Source: Nannocystis pusilla (GTDB lineage Bacteria > Myxococcota_A > Polyangia > Nannocystales > Nannocystaceae). Taken from it: a stretch of DNA of 64,000 bases. Location: NCBI RefSeq assembly GCF_026626665.1, contig NZ_JAPNKE010000002.1, positions 9,010,001 to 9,074,000 on the forward strand. The letters run 5' to 3'. The position numbers and the translations under genes are program-made. Below are positions 23,043 to 37,299 of the stretch, one piece after another. How positions within the stretch are numbered: the stretch's first letter is position 1; the number at the start of each line of letters is the position of its first letter. Under the pieces are notes generated by a model. That model had not been told where the DNA came from, did no database searches, and saw only the letters and a list, made by a program, of their open reading frames with translations.

Positions 23043-23197
23043 TCACCGCGGGCCCGGATCGTCGGTCCCGTTCTGCTTCACCGTGCCCAAGGAAGGGGCG
23101 CGGCCCGGCGGGACGAGGACCCGCCGGCGCACCGGGCGTGGAGACACGGAGGTGTCCACGCCCGGCGCAGCGGTGATCTCGCGTGAGGTGCCGAACA

Positions 23198-23261
23198 GGA
23201 CATGTCTTTATAAGCATGTCCTTTGAACAATGTAGGAAAAGACATGTATTGTCGAAGGACA
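23198..23261. repeat. Dispersed elements between convergent genes
   Basis: GGACATG (23198-23204) and CATGTCC (23215-23221) form an inverted repeat around a 10-bp AT-rich loop (TCTTTATAAG). Further on lie GACATGT (23241-23247) and the half-site GAAGGACAGG. The pair separates the convergent AHSA1 and kinase stops. Confidence 0.7.
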
Positions 23262-23271
23262 GGCGACTCGC

Positions 23272-26131
<2,860 letters not shown>

Positions 26132-26304
26132 AGCCTCGACAGTGTCGCCGCGGCCCGCAGGCGCGACAAGGTCTCCGAGCGCGTGTGCGTCGGTTGCTGC
26201 GCCCGGGGTGACGCGGCGACGAGGGTTTGTCCGCGAGGCGAGGACGGACGTCGACGTCGTCTACGCCGCGCGGCGACCCGCCGGAGCCCTGTTACACTGG
26301 CGCC

Positions 26305-28289
26305 GTGACCCATGCTTCGCTGCTGTCGGCGGACCTCCGCGCGCGCCGGGTGAGGCGGCGTTCGCTCGCCGTCCTCCTGTTCGTCCTCCTCGCCTTCAGC
26401 GCCGCGCTGGGCCGTCCGGTCGAGCCCGCTGGCGGCGTGCTCGCCGAGTCGGCGCTGCTCCAGGCGACCGCCGAGGCGCCGCCGATCGAGGTCGAGGCCC
26501 CGCCGACGCTCGAGCAATTGCAGGCTCGGGTGGCCGCCGTGCTCGCGCGAGAGGGCGTCCCCGGCGTCGGCCTGGCCGTCGTCGATCGCAACGGCGTCCG
26601 CTGGGCCGGCGGCGTCGGCGTCGCCGACCTCGCCACCGGCGCGCCCGTCGGCCCCGACACTCAGTTCCGCGTCGCCTCGATCACCAAGAGCTTCGTCGGC
26701 CTCGGGGTCATGCGCCTCGTCGAGCAGGGCCGCCTCGACCTGGGCCGCCCGCTGCGCGAGTTCATGCCGGACATCGCGCTCGCCAACGACTGGGAGGCGA
26801 GCTCGCCGATCACCCTCGCGCACGCGCTCGAGCACACCGCCGGCTTCGACGAGATGCGCTTCAACGAGTACTTCGCCGCGGACGACGCGACGGCGCCGCG
26901 CGACGCTCTGGCGATCAACCCGCGCTCGCGGGTGGCTCGCTGGCGGCCCGGCAGCCGGCCGTCGTACGCGAACCCGGCTACACGGTGGCCGGCCACGCGA
27001 TCGAGCTCGCCACCGGCGAATCGTACGAGGCCTACCTCGAGCGCGAGGTGCTGCGCCCGCTCGGCATGCCGACGGCCCGCTTTCGTCGCACCGCCGAATA
27101 CGCGGACCGCCTGGCCACCGGCTATCACGAGCCCGGCCGTCCGGCGGTGTTCCGCCCGATCTACCACGCCCCGGCCGGCGCCTTGCTGGCCTCGCCGCGC
27201 GAGCTCGGCCAGCTGGTCCACTTCTGGCTGCGGCGCGGCGAGACCGGCGGCCCGGCGATCGTCGGGCCCGAGTCGCTGGCCCGCATCGAGCGGACCGAGA
27301 CGGTGGCGTACCGCACCACCGACACCAACTACGGCCTCGGCAATTACGGCGACGTGATCCACCCGGCCCGCGGTCGCGGCCACGACGGCGGGCTGCCGGG
27401 CTTCCTGTCGTGCTACCGCTATTTCCCGGAGCTCGGGGTCGGGTACGTGATGCTGCTGAACAGCACGCATTCGCTGCAGGCGTACCTCGAGATCCGCGCG
27501 CTCCTGTTCGGCTACCTCACCGGCGGGCGCACGGTGGTGCCGCCGCCCCCCGTCGAGCCGGACCCCGAGGCGATCGCGGCGCTCACCGGCTATTACGGGT
27601 ACGCCAGCCCGCGCGTGCAATTGTTCGGGTTCGCCGAGCAGGCGACCCTGGGGATCTCCGTCCGCCCCGACCCCGCCGGCATCGAGGTCGAGACGCTCAC
27701 CGGTGGCCGCGCGCAGCTGGTCGCGACCGGGGACGGCGGCTTCCGCCACTGGCGCGAGGGTGGTACCCCCATTCGCCTCACCCGCGGCGACGAAGGTCGG
27801 CGGATCCTCGTCGGCGGCTTGGCCTACTTCGAGGAGGGCTCGTACACGTGGGCCCGCGCGCGCCTGCTGCTGCTCGGCGCGGCGATGCTGTTGCTGCAGG
27901 CCGCCCCGCTGTGGGCGCTCGGGTGGGCCGTGCTGGCGCCGATCCGCCGCCTGCGGGGCCGCGCGATCGCCAGCGGTGAATTCGCCCTGCACGCCTGGCC
28001 GGCCGCCGCCGGGCTGGCGTGGCTCGTGCTGCTCCTGGTGTTCGAACACATGGCGCGCGCCGAGGCGTACGGCACCGCCAATCTGCTGAGCGTCGGCGTG
28101 TGCGTGGGCAGCCTGGTGTTCGCCGCCTGCTCGGCGGCCGCGGTGGCCGAGGTCGTGCGCGCCGGCGTGGCGGGGACCGTGCCGCTGGTGCTGCGCCTGG
28201 TCCCCAGCACCGCGGCGATCGCCAGCTTCGGCATGACGCTGTGGTTGATGTTCCACGGCATCATCGGCCTGCGCATCTGGGCCTGGTGA
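26305..28289 (+). CDS. Beta-lactamase-related serine hydrolase with C-terminal membrane domain (frame-disrupted)
   Basis: About 660 residues. An N-terminal signal/anchor (LAVLLFVLLAFSAALG) precedes a class C beta-lactamase/DD-peptidase fold: SxxK as FRVASITKSFVG, YxN as SYANPGYT, and a KTG equivalent as RGHDGGLPGF. Catalysis would be by an acyl-enzyme serine outside the cytoplasm. The frame breaks near 26973, right after YAN. A beta-rich domain (around 430-520) and three or four C-terminal transmembrane helices follow, ending MFHGIIGLRIWAW. The GTG start at 26305 is the first that keeps the signal. Probable substrate is a peptide, D-amino-acid peptide or ester. True beta-lactamase activity is not implied. 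Confidence 0.87.
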
Positions 28290-28406
28290 GCGCGGAGAGC
28301 CCCGGGCCTGTCGGCGTCCCCGAGCAGGCCCGGCGAATGGTGGGTGTGACGATCGTGACGAGACCGAACGGAGGGCGCTGCGAGGGCGCCCTCCGCCGTG
28401 GACCCT

Positions 28407-29210
28407 TTACTTGCACTGCTGAGTGCGCGGCACGCAGCCCTCCCATTCGCCGCAGTGGCAGTCGTAGTTGCCCGGGCACGGGCCGCAGGTCGGCTCCGGC
28501 TCGCAGTAGCCCTTGATGTCGTTGATCTTCCAGGTCGAGTAGTAGTTGCTGGCCGCGTACGCGTACGACTGGCAGGAGGACGTCGCGCTGGACAGGGTCG
28601 AGTACGAGCCGCAGCCGACCGAGAGGCCGGTCTTCGGGCCGCAGCTGTGCGTCGTGGTGATCACGCCGCAGGTCGCGTAGGTATAGGTCTGGATCGTCTC
28701 GGTGGTCGCGTTGCAGGCGTTGTTGTAGGTGACCCCCGCGTTGGCCTGGACCGCGTTGCACGAGCTCGGGCCGGCCAAGGCGGTGTGCGTCAGCTGGGCC
28801 TGGCAGCGGAACGACGTCTCGTCGCTCGGGGCCACGATCTCCGCGTTCTCCATGTCCACGATGATGGCGCGGATCTCCGCCAGCTGGGCCTGCGACGTCT
28901 CGCTGCCCTCGGCCTCCGCCGCGATCGCCAGGTGCTCCTCGGCCGCGTACAGGCTGGCGAGGCCGTGCAGCTTGCCCGGCGCGCCGACGCCGACGAACTC
29001 CTCCACCCCGTCGGCGCCGATGCGGCTCCACAGGCCCTGATCTTGCTCGACCCAGCCGTCGCCGAGGCCGAGCTCCGCGGGCGTGCGCAGCGTCGATTGC
29101 GACTCGGGGGTGGCGCCGCCTTCGGGGGCGTCACAGGCGGACAGAGTGAGCGCCGAGGCGGCGGCGCAGAGGAACGAGAGGGCGAAGACGTTACGGATGT
29201 GCTTGTGCAT
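28407..29210 (-). CDS. Cys-rich lipoprotein of unknown function
   Basis: A 267-residue protein with signal peptide and lipobox (ALTLSAC, Cys about residue 26). Residues 30-140 are acidic and helical. The C-terminal 130 residues carry about sixteen cysteines in a disulfide-rich pattern (CGVITTTHSCGPKTGLSVGC, CGPCPGNYDCHCGEWEGCVP). I do not recognise the family. AAGGTCACC precedes the ATG at 29210. It is probably exposed on the outer membrane. Downstream is the convergent serine hydrolase. Confidence 0.8.
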   Translation of the reverse strand: MHKHIRNVFALSFLCAAASALTLSACDAPEGGATPESQSTLRTPAELGLGDGWVEQDQGLWSRIGADGVEEFVGVGAPGKLHGLASLYAAEEHLAIAAEAEGSETSQAQLAEIRAIIVDMENAEIVAPSDETSFRCQAQLTHTALAGPSSCNAVQANAGVTYNNACNATTETIQTYTYATCGVITTTHSCGPKTGLSVGCGSYSTLSSATSSCQSYAYAASNYYSTWKINDIKGYCEPEPTCGPCPGNYDCHCGEWEGCVPRTQQCK

Positions 29211-29621
29211 GGTGACCTTCGGGGCGATCGCTGATGTTCCAAAAAGGAGTCCCGACGTCCGACCGCCATGGTCGAGCGAGGATCGACGTGGGAATGCCCA
29301 CAGTCGTCGGGGCTCGTTCGTGCCGGCCCGGCGGAGCGTCCGGCTTCACGAGGGGGTTGCTCGGCCGCGACGATTCCTGACACATCCAATCGGATTTTTT
29401 CGGCGACGCTCGCGGCGCGCTTCGGGGTCGGGCGGACCCGGTCACCGCGACGCGCAGGTCAGGTCTGAAGCAGGACCGAAGCGAATCGCGTAGCGATCGT
29501 GCTCACGGCGACGAGGCGAGGTCCGACGCTCGCGAGCGATCGAGGATGCGAGCGAATGAAAGTGTCTGAAAGAACATGTCGCGATGAAAGCGACTGAAAG
29601 GGCACGTCGTGCCGGACGCGT

Positions 29622-29640
29622 CGGGGCTTGAATTCGAGCG
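29622..29640. repeat. 19-bp direct repeat, copy 1
   Basis: CGGGGCTTGAATTCGAGCG is found again at 31005-31023, in the same orientation, with partly similar flanks (CGGGGC(C)AGGC downstream). The two copies bracket the lipoprotein gene 30051-30932. It may be an IS end or a fragment of a shared lost gene. Confidence 0.7.
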
Positions 29641-29667
29641 CCCGGGGCCAGGCATCCTCGACACCGC

Positions 29668-29850
29668 GAGCTGCGTCTGCAGCAGGCCAGCGACGACAAC
29701 CTCGACTGCGCCGAATTCCTGTTCTGGATCTTCCACGACGAGACCGAGCGCCGCGAGACCAGGCAGCTCTCGCTCCGGATCCGCCGCGCCGACTGCGAGC
29801 ACGAGCGGACATTCGAGAGCTTCGAATCCAGCTTCGACCCACTTGGGGCA
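29668..29850 (+). pseudogene. IstB-like (IS21-family transposition helper ATPase) remnant
   Basis: In the frame starting at GAG 29668 the translation runs ELRLQQASDDNLDCAEFLF, WIFHDETERRETRQLSLRIR, RADCEHERTFESFESSFDP. This matches the N-terminal helical part of IstB-like proteins (helical region with E-F/W-L, an E...R-x-x-R segment, then a short aromatic segment leading to the AAA domain). No start, no Walker motifs and no downstream domain remain, so this is a fragment of an old insertion. Confidence 0.6.
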
Positions 29851-30050
29851 GCAAGCCCAAGGCGGCGGCTCGCGCATCATGGTAGCTCGCACCGGGCGCG
29901 ATGTCACGCCTCACCGCGCCCGCAGGGGCGGACAACTTCCGGTCCGGCTCGGATCGGCCTGGGCGTGTACGTGGCTCGAGGCCCGCCTGAAGCGGCGCGT
30001 CCGATGCCCGGCGTATTGCGACGGGGTCCGCTCCCTGATAAAGAGCGCTG

Positions 30051-30932
30051 ATGAAGAAGATGGCGCTGGTCGTGATGCTCTCGGTCGCGTGTGGTTCGGA
30101 CAGCGACCCGCTGGCGACGCACACCGGAGCGGTTAATCCCTCGAGCGGCGGGCCGGGCCCCTCGAGCGAGCCGCCGGGGACCAGCGGCGAGCCACCGGGG
30201 ACCAGCGGCGAGTCGACCGGCACCACGGGCGGTACGACCGAAGGACCGACGACCGGCGCCGACACGACCGGCGGGCTCGTGCCGTCGCGCGAGCTGTGCG
30301 AGCTGTACCTCGCGTGTCTGGCAGTGACCCAGCCCGAGGCGTTGCCGGCCGCGCAGACGGGCTTCGGCGCCGACGGGACGTGCTGGGACGGTCCGCCGGA
30401 CCAGGTCGAGCAATGCATCACCGCCTGTTACACGGCGCTCGGCGACTCGCACGAGGCGTTCCCCGACGAGCCGAAATGCATGCAGTGCACCGACAATGCC
30501 GACTGCGTGGCGGGCGAGCGCTGCGTGCTCGGCGGGTGCTACACGAGCTACTGCGGCGACGGATTGGTCGAGGACGACGAGATCTGCGACGATCCGTCGG
30601 ATCCCAACTGCGACAATTGCTACTCGTACGATCAGGAGTGCAACCCGTTCAGCAACGCCGGGTGCGCGCCAGGAGACTTCTGTATCCCGGGCGTCTTCAC
30701 GACCTGCTCCCCGGAGCCGGCGTCGGGCCCGGGCGATGGTCAGGTGTGCGACTTCGAAGGCAGTTTTTTGTGCGGGGAGGGCCTCTACTGCGTCCCTATC
30801 GTGGGGTGCCCCGGCGAGGGCTGTTGCACGCTCGTGTGCAACGTTCAGGAGCCCGACACCTGCCCGAAAGGTCGCGTGTGCCAGAGCGTCGGCTTCAGTA
30901 ATTACATCGGCGCCTGCTTGCCGCCCGAGTGA
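30051..30932 (+). CDS. Cys-rich lipoprotein with Thr/Gly/Pro linker
   Basis: A 293-residue lipoprotein: lipobox VMLSVAC (Cys about residue 14), a low-complexity linker of Gly/Ser/Thr/Pro/Glu (about 25-75, with the repeat EPPGTSG), then a Cys-rich domain with more than 25 cysteines, including DxD-containing turns (CDDPSDPNCDNC, CMQCTDNADCVAGERCVLGG) typical of myxobacterial surface proteins. Some segments resemble Cys-rich myxobacterial repeat proteins. Function is unknown, probably an outer-membrane-exposed binding protein. It lies between two copies of a 19-bp repeat. Confidence 0.82.
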   Translation: MKKMALVVMLSVACGSDSDPLATHTGAVNPSSGGPGPSSEPPGTSGEPPGTSGESTGTTGGTTEGPTTGADTTGGLVPSRELCELYLACLAVTQPEALPAAQTGFGADGTCWDGPPDQVEQCITACYTALGDSHEAFPDEPKCMQCTDNADCVAGERCVLGGCYTSYCGDGLVEDDEICDDPSDPNCDNCYSYDQECNPFSNAGCAPGDFCIPGVFTTCSPEPASGPGDGQVCDFEGSFLCGEGLYCVPIVGCPGEGCCTLVCNVQEPDTCPKGRVCQSVGFSNYIGACLPPE

Positions 30933-31004
30933 CGGCCCCGCGGTTCTGCCGCGTATCCCAGCGTGAAGCCGTACCGGGTGCCCGATGCGGCATGGGCCGC
31001 GCGC

Positions 31005-31023
31005 CGGGGCTTGAATTCGAGCG
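31005..31023. repeat. 19-bp direct repeat, copy 2
   Basis: Identical to 29622-29640 (CGGGGCTTGAATTCGAGCG), in the gap between the Cys-rich lipoprotein and the ADYC protein gene. Confidence 0.7.
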
Positions 31024-31227
31024 GTCGGGGCAGGCGCTGCGGCGAGTTTTTGCCGGAGAGAACCCACACCGGCCTGCAGGTCGGACTGCGAGGGTGGCGC
31101 ACTCGGGGCGGACGTGACGTGCTGGCCTGCAGGCGCGTGGCCATGCTTCGTCGCGACATCGTCCTGCTGCGGAGGTGTTTGAGGGCCTCGGCCCGGTCGC
31201 ATCTTGATACGGGCGGGGGCTGAATAG

Positions 31228-32163
31228 ATGCGCGTGCGACGAGCGACTGTGTCGGGGTTGATCATGGCGACCATGGCGTGTGATGTGGACGACATCCCCC
31301 GGGCGGATCTGTCCGACGAGGTGAGCGTCCGCGAGCTCGAGATCAACGGGTTTCGGCTCAACGGATTCCGCCTCAACGGGTTTCGGCTCAACGGATTTCG
31401 GCTCAACGGATTTCGCCTCAACGGCGATAGCGGCACCGGCGATTACATCGACCTCGAGATGTTCCAGCTCCACCAGGGCTGGACCGTGACGAACGCGTGG
31501 CTCGAGGGCAGCGAGCTGCGGGTCCAGACCTCGAGCGGGGCGACGCTCGTCGGGACCCAGCTCGTCGGCGCGATCTTGCATTTCGGCCTGGTCGACGGGG
31601 CGCCGAAGAAGCGCAAGGTGAAGATCGCCGGGGCGACGGCGCAGCCCTCCGGGCTATGGCTGTACGACCTGCAGATCAAGGACGACGTCGGCGCCTGGGA
31701 GCCGCTGTGCATGAACGCTTTCGGCGGCGCGACGCAGGCGATCCTGGTCGGCGAGGTCTGGGACCCGGTGACGGGCGACCGGGTGCCGATGGACAGCGGC
31801 CTGGTGACGCTCGCCTGTCGCGACGCGGCGATCGGCAAGTGCGCGGATTGGGGCTATCACCCGTGGGTGTGGCCGGACCACCATCAGGCGTGCACGCGGA
31901 TGGTCCGCGCCGATTACTGCGGCGACGGCGAGTCGCACACGATCGACGGCATGGTGATCCACGTGCTCGACGAGATCGGGGTCGAGAACCCCGAGCCCGG
32001 CACGAGCTACGCCGTGGAGGCAGAGTGGGGCCCCGACGGGGCGACCTGCCTCGACCTCGCGCACACCCGGCTCGCCGCCTCGACTTTGGCCTGCGAGCCG
32101 GCCGCCTGCGGCGAGTCGTTCGCCTCGGGCGGGCTGATCCAGTCGGGCGTCACGGTGCCCTGA
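31228..32163 (+). CDS. ADYC-domain lipoprotein with five NGFRL repeats
   Basis: A 311-residue protein: a short signal with lipobox (LIMATMAC), five back-to-back NGFRL pentapeptides (residues about 40-64) encoded by a 15-bp DNA repeat, then a globular domain with the motif MVRADYCGDGESHT that names the ADYC family. Other landmarks are GYHPWVWPDHHQACTRM and CLDLAHTRLAAS. The family is myxobacterial and its role is unknown. The Cys in ADYC and several neighbours may form disulfides. The stop is only 9 bp before the ATG of the kinase, so the two are cotranscribed. The lipoprotein may be a sensor or target for that kinase. Confidence 0.82.
   Translation: MRVRRATVSGLIMATMACDVDDIPRADLSDEVSVRELEINGFRLNGFRLNGFRLNGFRLNGFRLNGDSGTGDYIDLEMFQLHQGWTVTNAWLEGSELRVQTSSGATLVGTQLVGAILHFGLVDGAPKKRKVKIAGATAQPSGLWLYDLQIKDDVGAWEPLCMNAFGGATQAILVGEVWDPVTGDRVPMDSGLVTLACRDAAIGKCADWGYHPWVWPDHHQACTRMVRADYCGDGESHTIDGMVIHVLDEIGVENPEPGTSYAVEAEWGPDGATCLDLAHTRLAASTLACEPAACGESFASGGLIQSGVTVP
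31346..31424 (+). repeat. 15-bp coding tandem repeat (five units)
   Basis: Five successive units close to AACGGGTTTCGGCTC encode NGFRL. Units differ only at synonymous positions (GGG/GGA, TTT/TTC, CGG/CGC), so the peptide repeat is maintained by selection at protein level or is very recent. Confidence 0.85.
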
Positions 32164-32172
32164 TTCGCGGAG

Positions 32173-34656
<2,484 letters not shown>

Positions 34657-34865
34657 CGATCGCGTCGACGATCCGACGGTCACTTCGCCCGTCCGAGCGG
34701 CCGAGTTCGTCGCGCGGACGTCCGGACGCGAGGCCCGAATCGGAGCGCGGCGCGGCGACGCGGTCGAACTTCGTTCGATCGCCATCAATGAAAATTGAGG
34801 GTGACGCGCAGCACATGTCGAGCATCCTTGTCCGCAGATCGGCTGCACCGATCTTTGAAAGCACC

Positions 34866-35651
34866 ATGCGACACATCCTCGTATTCGCGCTCGCGTCGAC
34901 GATCTCTTGCGGCAACCCCGATCCCTCCGAAGGATTCACGGAGACGGCGTCGGGAGGCGAGACGACGAGCTCCGGCGACAATGGCGGCACCGCGAGCGAC
35001 AGCGCCGGCGTCACCGACAGTGACAGCGGAGAGTCGGTCAGCGAATCGGCGTCGACGTCGATGCCGACCACGACGGCCGGCGACGACGCTGCGACCAGCG
35101 GCCTGCCCGGCGATCCGAGCGACTTCGACCCGAGCGGCGAGGGGCCGGACGGAGGGAGCGACGAGGGCGACCCAGGCGGCAGGGACGAGGAAGGCGACGA
35201 GGGCGGTCCGAATGACGACGGCGGAGGCGAGGACGGCGGAGGCGACGGCGGCGGTCCGGATGACGGCGGCGGCGAAGACGATGGCGTGGGCGAAGACGAC
35301 GGCGGTGGCGACGGGGGCGAGGACGGCGTGGGCGAAGACGACGGCGGTGGCGACGACGGCGGCGGTCCGGATGACGACGACGGCGGCAATGGCGACGACG
35401 GCGATCCGAATGACGATAGCGGCGACGGCGATCCGAATGACGATAGCGGCGACGGCGATCCGAATGACGACGGCGGCAATGGCGACGACGGCGATCCGGA
35501 TGACGACGGCGGCAATGGCGACGACGGCGATCCGAATGACGAAGACGGCGGCGGCTGGGACGACGACGACGACGATGACGACGGTGGCGGCGGCTGGGAC
35601 GACGACGACGACGACGATCATGGCGGCGGAAAGCACGACCACGGCTGTTGA
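34866..35651 (+). CDS. Asp/Gly-repeat lipoprotein
   Basis: A 261-residue lipoprotein: lipobox LASTISCGN, a Ser/Thr/Gly linker (about 20-85), then about 170 residues of Asp, Gly, Asn, Pro and Glu only (units such as GGNGDDGDPNDD and SGDGDPNDD), ending WDDDDDDDDGGGGWDDDD and HDHGC. Repeats are visible at DNA level with periods of 24-36 bp. Such sequence is disordered and should bind divalent cations, perhaps calcium, at the cell surface. The final Cys and His residues may bind metal or cross-link. No enzyme motif is present. I chose the start at 34866 because it gives a proper signal peptide. Confidence 0.8.
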   Translation: MRHILVFALASTISCGNPDPSEGFTETASGGETTSSGDNGGTASDSAGVTDSDSGESVSESASTSMPTTTAGDDAATSGLPGDPSDFDPSGEGPDGGSDEGDPGGRDEEGDEGGPNDDGGGEDGGGDGGGPDDGGGEDDGVGEDDGGGDGGEDGVGEDDGGGDDGGGPDDDDGGNGDDGDPNDDSGDGDPNDDSGDGDPNDDGGNGDDGDPDDDGGNGDDGDPNDEDGGGWDDDDDDDDGGGGWDDDDDDDHGGGKHDHGC

Positions 35652-35723
35652 GACGACGACGAGCGATGCCGTCGTTCGTCTGCGCCGTGGTCGGTCAATC
35701 CGGCGGCCCCTTCGCGGGCCGGC

Positions 35724-37037
35724 TCACTGCGGGATGATGCCGCAGCTGTCGACCTCGTTCGGGACGCAGCCCATGCAGTCCCAGCGGAACTTGTCGATGA
35801 TGCCGACCGTGTCCCACACGTTGTCGCCGAGGTCGAACACGGAGATGGCGATCGTGAAGGTCTCGCCGGGCGCGGCGGAGCCCTTGGCGGTGTACCAGCC
35901 GGTCGCGGCGCCCTCGCCGTCGCCGGGGAAGCCGGTGCCCGCGAGCAGCGGGTCGCCGGGGAGGATCGTCATGTACGGGTCGAGCGCGGTGACCGTCAGC
36001 GGCTGCTCGTCGATGAAGGTGACGTTGCCGGTGAAGGTCTCGCTGGTCGACCACACGATCAACATGTCGTTGACCGTCGCGTTGACGTAGTTCGGCCACT
36101 CCTCGGTGAAGTACGCGAAGTCGAGCAGGTAGCCGTGGGTGCCCTGCGGGACCTCGAGGTCGAACGACATGTAGAACACGTCGTAGGCGACGCCGGCGCC
36201 GATGCCGTTCCACTGGTTTGCGATCGTGTCGGAGCAGTCGTGGACGCCGTCGCAGTTCATGAAGGGCGTGCCGCCGGCGCCGTTGTTGCTGCCCACCTCG
36301 TGGTGCATGACGCCCGGCAACTGCATCAATTCGCCAGGGTTGCCGTTCGGCTGGGTGTCCTGGCCGTTCTGCTCGACGAGGCCGCCGTCGCCCTCGAGGT
36401 TCGGGAAGGTGCCCGAGCCGATCACGAGGAACCGCGAGCCCTCCTTCGGCGCCCAGGCCCACTGGTTCGGGTCCATCGGATCTTTCGCGGTGCCGAAGTG
36501 GGTGGCGACGCGGTAGCTGCTGGTGTCCGGCGCCATGATCACCGGGTTCTTGATCGGGATCGCCATCGCCTTGTTGTCCGAGCAGTTGAGGCCGATCGCC
36601 TTGAAGATGTCGTCGCCGGCCTCGTCGCACGGCGGCTGCGTCGCCGGCGCCTGACACTCGTCGATGTCGCCGGTGGTCCCGTTGCCGGTGGTCGTGTCGT
36701 CGGTCGTCGACGAGGTGCCGTCGGTCGTCGTCGCGTCGTCGGTCGTCGTCGAGGTGTCGTCGGTCGTCGTCGCGGCCTCGGTCGTGGTGCCGGTCGCGGT
36801 CGCGTCCGCGGTGGTGCCGGTCGGCTCGGTCGCCGACTCCGAGTCGCTCATCGTCCCCGAAGGGTCGGTGGTGCCGGTGGTCGGGTCTTCCACGCCGGAC
36901 GTCGACGTCCCGGGGAGGGTCGGGTTGAGCGTGGTGATGTTCGCGGTGTCGGAGATCGATGGGCCGCCGTCATCACCACAGGCGGTCAGAGTGAGGGTCA
37001 AGCAAGCAGAGAAGGTAAGGGTTCGTGGTTGACGCAT
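35724..37037 (-). CDS. Choice-of-anchor L-type lipoprotein
   Basis: A 437-residue lipoprotein: lipobox LTLTACG, a linker of Thr/Asp/Ser repeats (about 40-125: TTDDTSTTTDDATTTD), then a 290-residue beta-rich domain with the hallmarks of choice-of-anchor L domains (GVAYDVFYMSFDLEVPQGTH, LDFAYFTEEWPNYV, DMLIVWSTSETFTGNVTF). In this family the domain is fused to many cell-surface anchors. Here the anchor is a lipid. It may be an adhesin or surface-matrix protein. The C-terminus (WDCMGCVPNEVDSCGIIPQ) has four cysteines. It is convergent with the Asp/Gly lipoprotein gene 72 bp away. Confidence 0.85.
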   Translation of the reverse strand: MRQPRTLTFSACLTLTLTACGDDGGPSISDTANITTLNPTLPGTSTSGVEDPTTGTTDPSGTMSDSESATEPTGTTADATATGTTTEAATTTDDTSTTTDDATTTDGTSSTTDDTTTGNGTTGDIDECQAPATQPPCDEAGDDIFKAIGLNCSDNKAMAIPIKNPVIMAPDTSSYRVATHFGTAKDPMDPNQWAWAPKEGSRFLVIGSGTFPNLEGDGGLVEQNGQDTQPNGNPGELMQLPGVMHHEVGSNNGAGGTPFMNCDGVHDCSDTIANQWNGIGAGVAYDVFYMSFDLEVPQGTHGYLLDFAYFTEEWPNYVNATVNDMLIVWSTSETFTGNVTFIDEQPLTVTALDPYMTILPGDPLLAGTGFPGDGEGAATGWYTAKGSAAPGETFTIAISVFDLGDNVWDTVGIIDKFRWDCMGCVPNEVDSCGIIPQ

Positions 37038-37299
37038 GTCGGTGTCGCTGCCGTCTCGCGTGGAGGCCGCTCGTCATGAGCGGCCGGCGAGATCGTCACG
37101 TCACCTTAGCCTGCTTTGAAGCGATCCATCTGTCGTCCGCGCAATCTCCCGATGGAGTGAGATCGCGGTGAGGGTATCTCCGTGATGGCGACCCGGGCGA
37201 GTGACTTCGCCGACTTCGCTCGAGTCGCCGCTCCCTGCATGGACCCAGGAAGCGGTGTCCAGAAGCGCCGGTGAGCTCGCGGCTCACCTGGCTCTAAGG

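Larger units (their letters stand above)
29211..30050. other. Degenerate intergenic region with IS remnant
   Basis: An 840-bp region without an intact gene. It holds an IstB-like fragment (listed separately), a half-site AACATGTC at 29573-29580 and a 19-bp sequence (29622-29640) repeated at 31005. The right end leads into the lipoprotein gene. Confidence 0.6.

Noticed and set aside
31346..31424. CRISPR-like short repeats
   Set aside because: The 15-bp repeats are contiguous, have no spacers and encode NGFRL in frame within a lipoprotein gene.
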